In this document: piece by piece, positions 17,307-26,030 of the stretch | Position numbering within the stretch: the first letter of the stretch is position 1 | Layout: the number at the start of each line of letters is the position of its first letter | Origin: Oscillospiraceae bacterium | GTDB taxonomy: Bacteria; Bacillota; Clostridia; Oscillospirales; Ruminococcaceae | Assembly (NCBI GenBank): GCA_022768245.1 | Contig: JALEMR010000053.1 | Location: 1 to 64,000 of the forward strand | DNA: 64,000 nt | Reading direction: 5' to 3' | Notes under the pieces: model-generated | The model's input: the letters and a program-made list of their open reading frames with translations, nothing else | Databases searched by the model: none | What the model was told of the DNA's origin: nothing | Translations under genes and position numbers: made by a program

Positions 17307-19594
17307 TGAATACTGATATCACAAATGACAAAACCTCCGCTAAACGCTCCCGCAAGGATATTATCAAAAATATTGCAATCATCTTCCTTGCGGTGCTGCT
17401 TGTGCTTACGTTTTTCTCGAATACCGTTATGAATATGTCCCTGCCGCAGGTGTCGGCTCAATACGCTTCCAACGGCAATATCTCCGAGCAGATACGCGGG
17501 AGCGGCGTTGTTTCCGCAGGTCAGAGCTATGACGTTATGATAGACGAATCCCGCGTTATCAGCGGAGTTAACGTCAAGGCGGGCGACAAGGTGGAAAAGG
17601 GAGACGTTCTCTACACATTGGAGGGCAAGGAAAGCTCCGAGCTTGAAGAGGCGGAAAAAACTCTCTCCGACCTGCAGTACGAATACCGCAAGGCTGTTAT
17701 CGCTGCGGGCGGCGATACCGGATATCTCGTAGAAATGCTGGACATAGATAATGCTAAGGAGGACATCGCCGATATAAAGCGCGATCTGGAACGGTTTGAC
17801 GATCCCGCTTATCTGAGCTCTGCATATGCTGCCGAGTATTACGACCTTTCCAAGCTCAGAAGCGATATCTCCGAGCTGGAGGAGCTTATCTCCGAGGAGC
17901 TTGATGGGTACTCCGATATTGAACTGGAGGTGCTTGCGTCCGATCTCGACGCGGCGGTGGCTTGTCTCGATACCGACGATTATACCCCCCTTCCCGCAGA
18001 GTGGTACTCGAAAATAGATGCTGCTCAGAAGGAGGTAGACGCTTACAGCGATAACGACAAGTCCGCGCTGACCGAGCAGAAGGCAGGCATTGAAGCGGCT
18101 ATTGCTTCGCTGGGTACCGATGATATGCTGGATCTCCCCACGAAATACTACGAGCGGATATCCGACGCGCTCGAAAAGAGAAACGAACTTAAGGACGCTT
18201 ACGATCAGGCGGAGTCCGAGCTTAAGGCTCTTCAGGATCAGCTGGTGGACTCCACCGACTACGACGAGAGCATCAAGGCAAAAAGCAGAGAGATCCGTGA
18301 AAAGATGGTCGAATTAGACGATGTGAACGCACAGATAGCCTACTATATGGGCGATGATGAAGAGGCTCTTGCGGAGCTCTACAAGAAGGCACGGGACCTT
18401 GAAAGAGAGCTTTCATATCTTAACGAGGACCTTGCAGATCTTTCCGAAAAGAAAAACGTTTCGGCAAGTCTTAAGTTCCGAATCAACGGCAAGCAGACTG
18501 TCTACAACAACACCAAGTTAAAGCTGGACGCTGCCACAAAGGAGCTCAATGCCATCAAGACCGAGATAAGAAAGGACCTTATCGCCGATCTTAACGAGGT
18601 CAAGGCTAAGCTTGAAGCGTACGACGGCTCGGCGGCTGATTCCGCTCTGGCTGCCGCTAAGAAAAATCTTTCCGACTTGAAGCGCTCCGCCAAGACCGAG
18701 CTTAAGGCAAAGCTCAATACCGTAAACAAAGAGGTAAACAACCGCAAGGAGCTTGAGGAGAAAAAGACCTCTCTCGAAAAGAGCGAGTCGGAATTCAACG
18801 TTAAGCTGCTTGCCGATAAGAAGGCTCTGGAGGATTCTCTTAAGGAAAAGGAAAGAAGTCTGGAGTCCCTTGAAGCGAATCTGTCCGTGAAGAAGATAAC
18901 CGACGGAGTTACAAACCGTCAGGAGGACGAGGACCTTAAAAAACAGGCAGACGATATCGAAAGACAGCGCCAAAAGGTCACCGAGCTTAAGGAGAAATCT
19001 CTCGGAGGGACTATTACCGCTCCTGTCAGCGGAACGATAAGCTCCATGACCTACCGCGCAGGCGAGACTACGGCGGCAGGAAATGCGGCGGCTGTTATCG
19101 ACATGACAGACAAGGGATTTGTTCTCAGCTTCTCCGTTAAATCGGAACAGGCTAAAAAGCTTTCCGTCGGCACTAACGCGGATATCTCCAACAACTACTT
19201 CGGCAAGGATATCTCCGCTGTGCTTACTGCCATAAAGCCCGATAATGCCAATCCCCAGACAAGCAAGCTCCTGGAATTTACTATCTCCGGCGGCGACGTT
19301 CAGGCGGGGGACAGCATCAGCCTCTCGATCGGCGCAAAGGGTCAGGATTATCCTGCGGTGGTGCCCAACAGCGCGGTCCGCGAGGATAAGAACGGCAAGT
19401 ACGTTCTTGTGGTCGAATCCAAGAGCACCGCTCTCGGCAGCAGATATTATGCTGTAAGATATCCTGTTGAGGTACTTGCCTCCAATGACAGCAAGACGGC
19501 GGTAAGCGGTCTGACGGGCAGCGAATTTGTCGTTATCTCATCATCGACTCCCATTGAAGAGGGACAGCAGGTCAAGCTTACGGAAAACAGCTGA
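17306..19594 (+). CDS. HlyD/MacA-like adaptor with very long coiled coil
   Basis: 762 residues, against about 350-400 for usual adaptors. N-terminal helix at about 22-42; lipoyl half-motif around VNVKAGDKVEKGDVLYTLEG; then an Ala/Glu/Lys-rich coiled coil from about 105 to 560; the second lipoyl half TITAPVSGTISSMTYRAGE; and beta-barrel domains to the end. It overlaps the stop of the MacB-like gene by one base (TAATG). In a Gram-positive cell it would extend into or across the wall. Partner proteins are presumably the operon neighbours. Confidence 0.8.
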   Translation: MNTDITNDKTSAKRSRKDIIKNIAIIFLAVLLVLTFFSNTVMNMSLPQVSAQYASNGNISEQIRGSGVVSAGQSYDVMIDESRVISGVNVKAGDKVEKGDVLYTLEGKESSELEEAEKTLSDLQYEYRKAVIAAGGDTGYLVEMLDIDNAKEDIADIKRDLERFDDPAYLSSAYAAEYYDLSKLRSDISELEELISEELDGYSDIELEVLASDLDAAVACLDTDDYTPLPAEWYSKIDAAQKEVDAYSDNDKSALTEQKAGIEAAIASLGTDDMLDLPTKYYERISDALEKRNELKDAYDQAESELKALQDQLVDSTDYDESIKAKSREIREKMVELDDVNAQIAYYMGDDEEALAELYKKARDLERELSYLNEDLADLSEKKNVSASLKFRINGKQTVYNNTKLKLDAATKELNAIKTEIRKDLIADLNEVKAKLEAYDGSAADSALAAAKKNLSDLKRSAKTELKAKLNTVNKEVNNRKELEEKKTSLEKSESEFNVKLLADKKALEDSLKEKERSLESLEANLSVKKITDGVTNRQEDEDLKKQADDIERQRQKVTELKEKSLGGTITAPVSGTISSMTYRAGETTAAGNAAAVIDMTDKGFVLSFSVKSEQAKKLSVGTNADISNNYFGKDISAVLTAIKPDNANPQTSKLLEFTISGGDVQAGDSISLSIGAKGQDYPAVVPNSAVREDKNGKYVLVVESKSTALGSRYYAVRYPVEVLASNDSKTAVSGLTGSEFVVISSSTPIEEGQQVKLTENS

Positions 19595-19627
19595 CACAAT
19601 AATCTGATTTGAGAAAGGATATATGCT

Positions 19628-22249
19628 ATGAATAACAAGAAAAAACTTATCAAGGCTGTCTGCATTTTATCGGCAGCGGCTCTGACTGCGGCGTCCTTTA
19701 CAGCCTGCGGAAAGAAAACCGACGGAAACGAAACGGACGGCTCTTCGGAGAAGGGCAATTCCGCTGTGGGCTCCGATACTGCGGGGGATACCGCAGGGGA
19801 ACTCGTTAAGATAAACTATCAGTGCGACAAGATAAAACTCAGCGACGAGCTTAAAAGTCAATACTTCGACAGCTTCAGCGTCTCCGACAGCGGCGTTTCT
19901 CTGATATACAACGACTATCAGTGGAACGAGGAAACTATGGTATCTACCGTCAAAACATATCTCTACATTCTGGGCTTTGACGGTTCCGTTATCAGCAAGA
20001 CAGATATCTCCGTGGAAAAGATAAACGACAATGACAACGCTTCGGTAAATAATGTGAATTATCTCAGCGACGGCTCCGTTGTGTTTATTGAAAATCATTA
20101 CTATCCCGTTGAGGACACGTCCGATAACGGGGAAGGCGCTGCCGATGAGGGCGCTTCTGACGGTATCATGCCACTCGAGGAGGAGACCGCCGAGACCGAG
20201 ATCGCTGCGGAGGAGGAGGTCTCCGCCGAGACCGAAGCCGCTTCGGAAAGCTATGATGACTACGAATATGACCAGCCTTATAATTATGTGAATAAAATGG
20301 CTATCGTTCATATGTCCGCAGAGGGAGAGATCATCAGCAGAAACGAATTCAGCGATGTTCCCGCTCTTAAGGCAGTTTCCGATAACCCCAACAACTATAT
20401 CCAGTACATTAGGATCAACAGCAGCGGCGATATGGCTATAGCTTACCAGTCCTATGACGAGGAGTGGAACTGCAGCACAGGCGTTGTTGTCATTAACAAG
20501 GACAACGAACAGCTTTTCAGCAAAAGCTTCGATGGAAACGATACAGGGCTCAACGGCTGCTATTCCGACGGGGACGGCGATTTCTGCTTCGTTGTTTCTC
20601 AGAATGAAGAGGGCAGGTATGTTCAGGTAGTTAAAAAATGCAATCTGCAGACCGGCGAGTTTGAGGACGTTTGTGACTGGACCAGTAACAGCGGCGCCGA
20701 GACCATGATAAACGGCAGCGGCGATCATCAGGGCTTTTACTATAACTACAACAACAATTCTATCATGGGCTTCAAAAAGGACGGCTCCTCCGAGGTAATG
20801 CTCAATCTTCTCAATAACGGTGTCTATATTGATTCGGTGAACTCTATGGCCGTTAATGGCGATGATTTCTATATCCTCAGTTACGATTACGGCATTCAGG
20901 AGACCGTTATCTACAAGCTGAGAAAGCTGGACGACTCCGAGATCAAGGAAAAGGAACAGGTTACTCTCGCTTCCTATAACGCAGATTCGAGCCTGCAGAG
21001 TGCAGTAGCAGAGTACAACAGGTCTGACGGAAACTACGTTATCACCGTTACCGAGTACAGCCAGTACAACGACTATTCCTCCGAGGACGAGGACGCATGG
21101 AATGCGGGTCTTACAAGACTTAACAGCGAGATATCTTCCGGTCAGATACCCGATATCATCTCCATCTCCGACCCCGAGATGCTGGCAAGCTTCTCTGCCA
21201 AGGGGCTGTTCGTGGACCTTAACTCATACATTGACGGCGAGAACGGCATTGACCGAAATGAGTATTTCGACAACATCTTCCGCGCTATGGAGACCGACGG
21301 CAAGCTGTATACGATCACAGCTTCCGTAAGCATTCAGGGTGCGTGCGCGAAGAAGTCCCTTATCCCCGAGGACGGACCTGTTACCTGGGAACAGGTGGAT
21401 AGCATTCTCGGTCAGCACAGCGGCATGTCTCTCCTTGCTGCCGATATCTCCAGGGACTCGTTTATGGATTCCGTACTGTCCTGCGGCTACAGGAATTTCG
21501 TTGATACCTCCGCAGGTGAATGCCGCTTCAATACTCCCGAATTCGTGGAGCTGCTTGAACGCGCAAAGGCTTATCCCGAGGAGATAAACTATGAGGAACT
21601 CGAAAGCTCCGACCCCGATTTCTGGAACAACTACAATATGCAGTACAGAAACGATCAGGTGCTGCTCGCGGGCTTCCAGCTCTACGGCTTTGACAACTAT
21701 TACTACACTGCCGACGGCATGATGGGCGAGGATGTGAGCATCATCGGCATGCCCGGCTCGGGAAGCGGCGCTTATCTTTATCCCCGCAGCTACGTCTCCG
21801 TTTCCGCTAAGTCGGCTCACCCCGACGCAGGCTGGGAGCTTATCAAGTCTATGATAGAATACGACGAGGATAAGTACAGCAGCTCCAACTACTATTCAAT
21901 CAGCTATAACGGATTCCCCGTTAACAAGCAGGCTTATCAGAAGGTGGGCGAGGCTGCTATCGAGGCAAGCTACTACACCGACGAGAACGGCGAAAAGGTA
22001 CAGAATCAGAATCAGTACTATATCAACGACAACGAGACAGTTACTCTCAGAAACGTTGACCAGGCGCTCATCGACAGGCTAAACAGCTTCATCTCCTCCA
22101 CCGATAACGTGTTCATGGGTATCGAGAGCGGTATCAAGGACATCATCAATGAGGAGGCTGCGGCGTTCTATGCAGGTACCTCCACCGCACAGCAGGCGGC
22201 GGATAATATCCAGAACAGAGCGTCCCTCTATCTCAGCGAACACAGCTGA
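19628..22249 (+). CDS. Large solute-binding lipoprotein with N-terminal propeller-like domain
   Basis: 873 residues. Lipobox TACG near residue 26. Residues about 60-430 are beta-rich with repeated strands and an acidic insert near 175-215, resembling a beta-propeller. From about 450 a family 1 solute-binding domain begins (VTLASYNADSSLQSAVAEYNR; IPDIISISDPEMLASFSAKG; AHPDAGWELIKSM). Usual binding proteins have 400-450 residues, so the extra domain is notable. It is the last gene of the transporter operon and supplies the receptor for the two permeases. Confidence 0.82.
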   Translation: MNNKKKLIKAVCILSAAALTAASFTACGKKTDGNETDGSSEKGNSAVGSDTAGDTAGELVKINYQCDKIKLSDELKSQYFDSFSVSDSGVSLIYNDYQWNEETMVSTVKTYLYILGFDGSVISKTDISVEKINDNDNASVNNVNYLSDGSVVFIENHYYPVEDTSDNGEGAADEGASDGIMPLEEETAETEIAAEEEVSAETEAASESYDDYEYDQPYNYVNKMAIVHMSAEGEIISRNEFSDVPALKAVSDNPNNYIQYIRINSSGDMAIAYQSYDEEWNCSTGVVVINKDNEQLFSKSFDGNDTGLNGCYSDGDGDFCFVVSQNEEGRYVQVVKKCNLQTGEFEDVCDWTSNSGAETMINGSGDHQGFYYNYNNNSIMGFKKDGSSEVMLNLLNNGVYIDSVNSMAVNGDDFYILSYDYGIQETVIYKLRKLDDSEIKEKEQVTLASYNADSSLQSAVAEYNRSDGNYVITVTEYSQYNDYSSEDEDAWNAGLTRLNSEISSGQIPDIISISDPEMLASFSAKGLFVDLNSYIDGENGIDRNEYFDNIFRAMETDGKLYTITASVSIQGACAKKSLIPEDGPVTWEQVDSILGQHSGMSLLAADISRDSFMDSVLSCGYRNFVDTSAGECRFNTPEFVELLERAKAYPEEINYEELESSDPDFWNNYNMQYRNDQVLLAGFQLYGFDNYYYTADGMMGEDVSIIGMPGSGSGAYLYPRSYVSVSAKSAHPDAGWELIKSMIEYDEDKYSSSNYYSISYNGFPVNKQAYQKVGEAAIEASYYTDENGEKVQNQNQYYINDNETVTLRNVDQALIDRLNSFISSTDNVFMGIESGIKDIINEEAAAFYAGTSTAQQAADNIQNRASLYLSEHS

Positions 22250-22270
22250 TGCTCCGATATATCAAAACGA

Positions 22271-22303
22271 AAAGCAGCCGACGCGGTTTCGGCTGCTTTT
22301 TTT
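22271..22303 (+). terminator. Terminator of the transporter operon
   Basis: AAAGCAGCCG / CGGCTGCTTTTTTT stem-loop. Confidence 0.8.
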
Positions 22304-22324
22304 ACGCTGCGGTGAGGAAAACAC

Positions 22325-22353
22325 TTGAAATTTTCCTTCGTGTGTAGTATAAT
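22325..22353 (+). promoter_or_regulatory. Promoter of malQ
   Basis: TTGAAA at 22325-22330, 17-base spacer, TATAAT at 22348-22353. Confidence 0.8.
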
Positions 22354-22405
22354 AGTATCATAGGAAAATATTTTCCGCCCAAAACATCTGTAAAGGAATG
22401 ATCTT

Positions 22406-24028
22406 ATGTCCGAAAAACGCAGCTGCGGTGTTCTGCTGCATATTTCAAGCCTGCCCTCCAAGCACGGCATCGGTACCCTCGGCAAGGAGGCTTACAGCTT
22501 TGTGAAATTTCTTAAAAAGGCAGGTCAGGAATACTGGCAGATACTGCCTATAGGTCCTACGGGCTACGGCGATTCGCCTTATCAGTGCTATTCTGCCTAT
22601 GCGGGAAATCCGCTGCTTATCGACCTTGACATGCTTATTGAGGACGGACTTATTTCCGCTGACGATCACGACCTTATGATAATCGACAAGAAGACCGATT
22701 TCGCCGATTATGCGCAGCTTTTCAGCTTCAAGAATATTATCCTCCAGAAGGCGTATTCGAAATTTTCCGCCGAGGGCGCTCCCGAGGACAAGATAGCTTT
22801 CAATAAATTCTGCCGCAAGAATTCCTTCTGGCTGGACGATTACGCGCTTTTCATGTCGCTGAAATATCATTTCAGACAGGTCATGTGGACCGAATGGGAC
22901 GACGATATCCGTCTCAGAAAGCCCGAAGCTATGAGGTGCTATTCCGAAAAGCTTGAATTTATGATAGGGTACTGGAAATTTACTCAGTACATCTTCTTCA
23001 AGCAGTACAAGGCTCTGAAAAAATTTGCCAACAAAAACGGCATCAAAATATACGGCGATATGCCTATCTATGTTTCCATGGACAGCGCCGACGTCTGGGC
23101 GAATCCAGGACTTTTCATGCTGGACTCCGACAACAAGCCTATAAAGGTGGCAGGCTGTCCGCCCGACCCCTTCGCTCCTACGGGACAGCTTTGGGGGAAT
23201 CCTCTCTATGACTGGGATAAAATGGAGAAGGGCGGCTTCAAATGGTGGATATCCCGCGTAAAGTACAGCTGCAAGCTCTTCGACCTGACGAGAATTGACC
23301 ATTTCAGAGGCTTTGAGAGCTTCTACGCTATCCCTGCCGAGGACGAGACCGCCGAAAACGGCGAATGGCTCAAGGGTCCGTCTATGAAGCTTTTCGACGC
23401 TATAAAGGATAAGCTGGGAGATGTTGCTCTTGTGGCGGAGGACTTAGGCTTCCTGACCGATGATGTCCGTGAGATGCTGAAGCAGTCGGGCTTCCCGGGA
23501 ATGAATGTGCTGGAATTCGCATTCTCTCCCGAACGGGATAACAGCAGCTATCTGCCCCACAACTACGTGAAGAACAGCGTGGCATACATAGGCACTCACG
23601 ACAACAGCACGGCTCTCGGCTGGTATAACGGTCTTGACGAGCGCACGCGGAAGTTTGTCAACAGGTACCTCGACATACGCGAGGGAGACGACCCTGTGTG
23701 GGCGATGATAAAGGCTGTGTATGGAAGCGTGTCCGAGCTGGCTGTGATACAGATGCAGGATATCCTCGGTCTGGACGACAGCGCGCGTATGAACATTCCC
23801 TCTACCATAGGCGGCGGAAACTGGGCTTGGCGCATGGAAGAGGGGGCTTATGACAAGAAGCTTGCCAAAAAGCTGAAAAAGCTGGCAAAGCTGTATTTCA
23901 GGTACGAAAAGCCCAAGAAGGCGGAGGAGTCCGTTTCCGAAAGCGTATCGGAGGTGTCCGACGGCGATATTTCGGAGGTCAGGGAACTCTCCGATGTCAA
24001 GGCTGAACTGACTTTGGCTAAAGAGTAA
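22406..24028 (+). CDS. malQ: 4-alpha-glucanotransferase (GH77, amylomaltase)
   Basis: 540 residues. N-terminal motif GVLLHISSLPSKHGIGTLG and QILPIGPTGYGDSPYQ; catalytic nucleophile in LTRIDHFRGFE, acid/base in VAEDLGF, third Asp in GTHDNST. It transfers alpha-1,4-glucan segments between maltodextrins. The GH77 domain ends at about 495; the last 40 residues are a Ser/Glu/Val-rich tail not typical of the family. Own promoter and terminator, just behind the transporter operon, which supports maltodextrin use. Confidence 0.95.
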   Translation: MSEKRSCGVLLHISSLPSKHGIGTLGKEAYSFVKFLKKAGQEYWQILPIGPTGYGDSPYQCYSAYAGNPLLIDLDMLIEDGLISADDHDLMIIDKKTDFADYAQLFSFKNIILQKAYSKFSAEGAPEDKIAFNKFCRKNSFWLDDYALFMSLKYHFRQVMWTEWDDDIRLRKPEAMRCYSEKLEFMIGYWKFTQYIFFKQYKALKKFANKNGIKIYGDMPIYVSMDSADVWANPGLFMLDSDNKPIKVAGCPPDPFAPTGQLWGNPLYDWDKMEKGGFKWWISRVKYSCKLFDLTRIDHFRGFESFYAIPAEDETAENGEWLKGPSMKLFDAIKDKLGDVALVAEDLGFLTDDVREMLKQSGFPGMNVLEFAFSPERDNSSYLPHNYVKNSVAYIGTHDNSTALGWYNGLDERTRKFVNRYLDIREGDDPVWAMIKAVYGSVSELAVIQMQDILGLDDSARMNIPSTIGGGNWAWRMEEGAYDKKLAKKLKKLAKLYFRYEKPKKAEESVSESVSEVSDGDISEVRELSDVKAELTLAKE

Positions 24029-24032
24029 AAAA

Positions 24033-24068
24033 TAACGGATAGGAAGCGGTGGCTTCTTATCCGTTTTT
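24033..24068 (+). terminator. Terminator of malQ
   Basis: AACGGATA(G)GAAGC / GCTTCTTATCCGTTTTTT stem-loop. Confidence 0.8.
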
Positions 24069-24136
24069 TGCTATTTGTTTTTAGGTCACTTTCGCGGGTC
24101 AATGTCACCTTTTGACGAACAATTTCAAACGCGGCA

Positions 24137-24781
24137 TTAGCTGCGGGCAATCCTGTCATCACGTTCTTTTTTGGAGAACACGCACCCGCAGTAATCCTGC
24201 CGATACAGCCCGTACTCCCTTGAAAGCTCCGTGGAACGCAGAAATCCGCCTTTTTTCTTGAAGTCGGACGGGAGAAATTTCACATTGTATATCCCGCTGA
24301 GCTCTTCGCCTGTCTCGTTGAGTTTTTCCGCATTTTTCATGGGACTTATCGTCAGCGTGGTGGTGAAATAATCAAAGCTGTGCTCTTTTGCATACTTCAC
24401 TGTCGCTTCCAGCCGCAGACGATAACACTTGAAGCACCGCTCTCCGCCTTCGGGGATATTTTCATACCCCTTGACCGCTTCATAGAATTTCTCGCTTTCC
24501 CAGCCTATCTGTGCAAAGGAGATATATCCTTCGGGAAGCCCGTTCTTTTCCGAAAACTCCCTGATGAAGCGCTTTTCCTCGTTTATGCGGTGGATATACT
24601 CCTCCTCGGGGAAAATATTCGGGTTATAATACAGCACCGTTATCCTGAAATAGGGAGACAGATATTCCAGCACATAGCTCGAACAGGGTGCACAGCAGCT
24701 GTGCAGCAGCAATGTGGGCTTGTTATCAGCGGAAATGCTCTGTATTATCTTATCGGTTTCTTTGCCGTAGTTTCTTTTCAT
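24137..24781 (-). CDS. queH: Epoxyqueuosine reductase QueH
   Basis: 214 residues. Shows the QueH (DUF208) cysteine set: HSCCAPCSSY near the N-terminus, CFKCYRLRLE in the middle and DYCGCVFS near the end, which hold the [4Fe-4S] and redox centres. It performs the last step of queuosine formation in tRNA. The start shares its A with the TGA of the upstream lipoprotein gene, so the two are coupled, though they have no obvious functional link. Confidence 0.93.
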   Translation of the reverse strand: MKRNYGKETDKIIQSISADNKPTLLLHSCCAPCSSYVLEYLSPYFRITVLYYNPNIFPEEEYIHRINEEKRFIREFSEKNGLPEGYISFAQIGWESEKFYEAVKGYENIPEGGERCFKCYRLRLEATVKYAKEHSFDYFTTTLTISPMKNAEKLNETGEELSGIYNVKFLPSDFKKKGGFLRSTELSREYGLYRQDYCGCVFSKKERDDRIARS

Positions 24782-25647
24782 CAGCTCAGCGTATACTGTA
24801 TCTTGGTCAGTATCATCTTATAGGCGGTGGGCTTGAAGTGCATGCCGTCGGTCTCGGCGTAATAATCGACGAAATAGCCCTCGTTATCCTCCAGCATGGT
24901 GGTGATGTCGATACATTGTATATCCTTATCGTCGCAGAGCTGCGCTAAGCGGGAATTATAGTCGTGTATCTTGTCCATTACGTCAAGCTCTTCATTGGCG
25001 TCATCGTATTCCTTGGTAACGGGCGGGATAGTCAGGCAGATTATCTGGGTCTCGGGACTTGCGTCGTGTATCGCGTCAACGATGCCGCTTATGGCGTCAA
25101 GCATATTGCTGCACGCCAGCCAGTCTATTCCGTTGGAGCCCAGCATCACATAGGCTCTCTTAGGAGCCGCAAGGCTTACCGCGTCGGAAAGTATCATATC
25201 TCCGTTGACGGTGGTGACCTCCGTATCGAGGGCACTCAGCGGATTCAGCCCTATCTTCGCGAACACGTTCTTTTCGTTCAGTATCCCATAGCCCGAATAG
25301 CCGGTGCTGATAGAATCTCCGATAAAGAGGTCGTCCTCGAAGAATTCCTCGTCATAGTCCACGGTGAAGCTGAAATCCATTTTCTCACCGTTTTCGTCGT
25401 AGTAGCTGCTGTCGTATGTATCGGAAGCGGCGGTGACGATATTTTCGTCATCGGTGCCGTTTATGTCGATATCCATCTCCGCGGACGGAGCGTCTGCCGA
25501 GTGAACGTTTACCTCGGCGGTCTTTTCGGGAAGCTCGTCTATCGAGGGGACGGACACGGAAGGTGAACTCTCAACAGGTGAGCCACAGGAAGTAAGGAGC
25601 AATGCCGTAAGAGCCAAAACCGTGAGAGCTTTTGCCTTAAAATTCAT
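24781..25647 (-). CDS. SGNH/GDSL-hydrolase lipoprotein
   Basis: 288 residues. Start set at ATG 25647 (AGAGGAA upstream). Lipobox LLTSC; acidic linker to about 90; SGNH blocks: LFIGDSISTGY (catalytic Ser), GSNGIDW (Asn, block III) and DGMHFKP (His, block V). Likely an extracellular esterase or acetyl-transfer-type hydrolase on wall or polysaccharide. Substrate unknown. Confidence 0.85.
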   Translation of the reverse strand: MNFKAKALTVLALTALLLTSCGSPVESSPSVSVPSIDELPEKTAEVNVHSADAPSAEMDIDINGTDDENIVTAASDTYDSSYYDENGEKMDFSFTVDYDEEFFEDDLFIGDSISTGYSGYGILNEKNVFAKIGLNPLSALDTEVTTVNGDMILSDAVSLAAPKRAYVMLGSNGIDWLACSNMLDAISGIVDAIHDASPETQIICLTIPPVTKEYDDANEELDVMDKIHDYNSRLAQLCDDKDIQCIDITTMLEDNEGYFVDYYAETDGMHFKPTAYKMILTKIQYTLS

Positions 25648-25895
25648 TGAACGATTCCTCTTTCTATACTGTCGCGCATGCAGCGCGTTATTTATTTGTA
25701 AATATTGTAACACAAGCGCTTTGTCAAATTGAAACGAAATTGACAGCTTTTTTTACCGAAATGAAATCGGTAAATTTCAGGCGCTTTTTTTACACAATAC
25801 CATTATACCACACTTTTTCGAAAAGGTACAGTCTTTTTGGCAAAAAAAATCTCACAAATTTGCATATATTTTTTGGCAACAAGTTGTCACATCTT

Positions 25896-25921
25896 TGTAA
25901 CCTTTATACAAAAGGGTTACA
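25896..25921. repeat. Inverted repeat TGTAACC-12-GGTTACA
   Basis: Perfect 7-base arms in the 383-base gap between the hydrogenase homologue and the GDSL gene. The gap also holds the GDSL upstream region and the hydrogenase-homologue terminator. Could be an operator or a small stem-loop. Confidence 0.5.
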
Positions 25922-25967
25922 GATACGTTGTTTGCGGAAACAAAAACTGTTTCTGCCGGACGGGTGC

Positions 25968-26001
25968 AAAAAAGCGGAGCCTTGATAAACAAAGCTCCGC
26001 T
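25968..26001 (-). terminator. Terminator of the hydrogenase-like gene
   Basis: On the minus strand AGCGGAGC / GCTCCGCT followed by a T run. Confidence 0.75.
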
Positions 26002-26030
26002 GATGCGGTATGTTTTATTAAGTGACGGTA

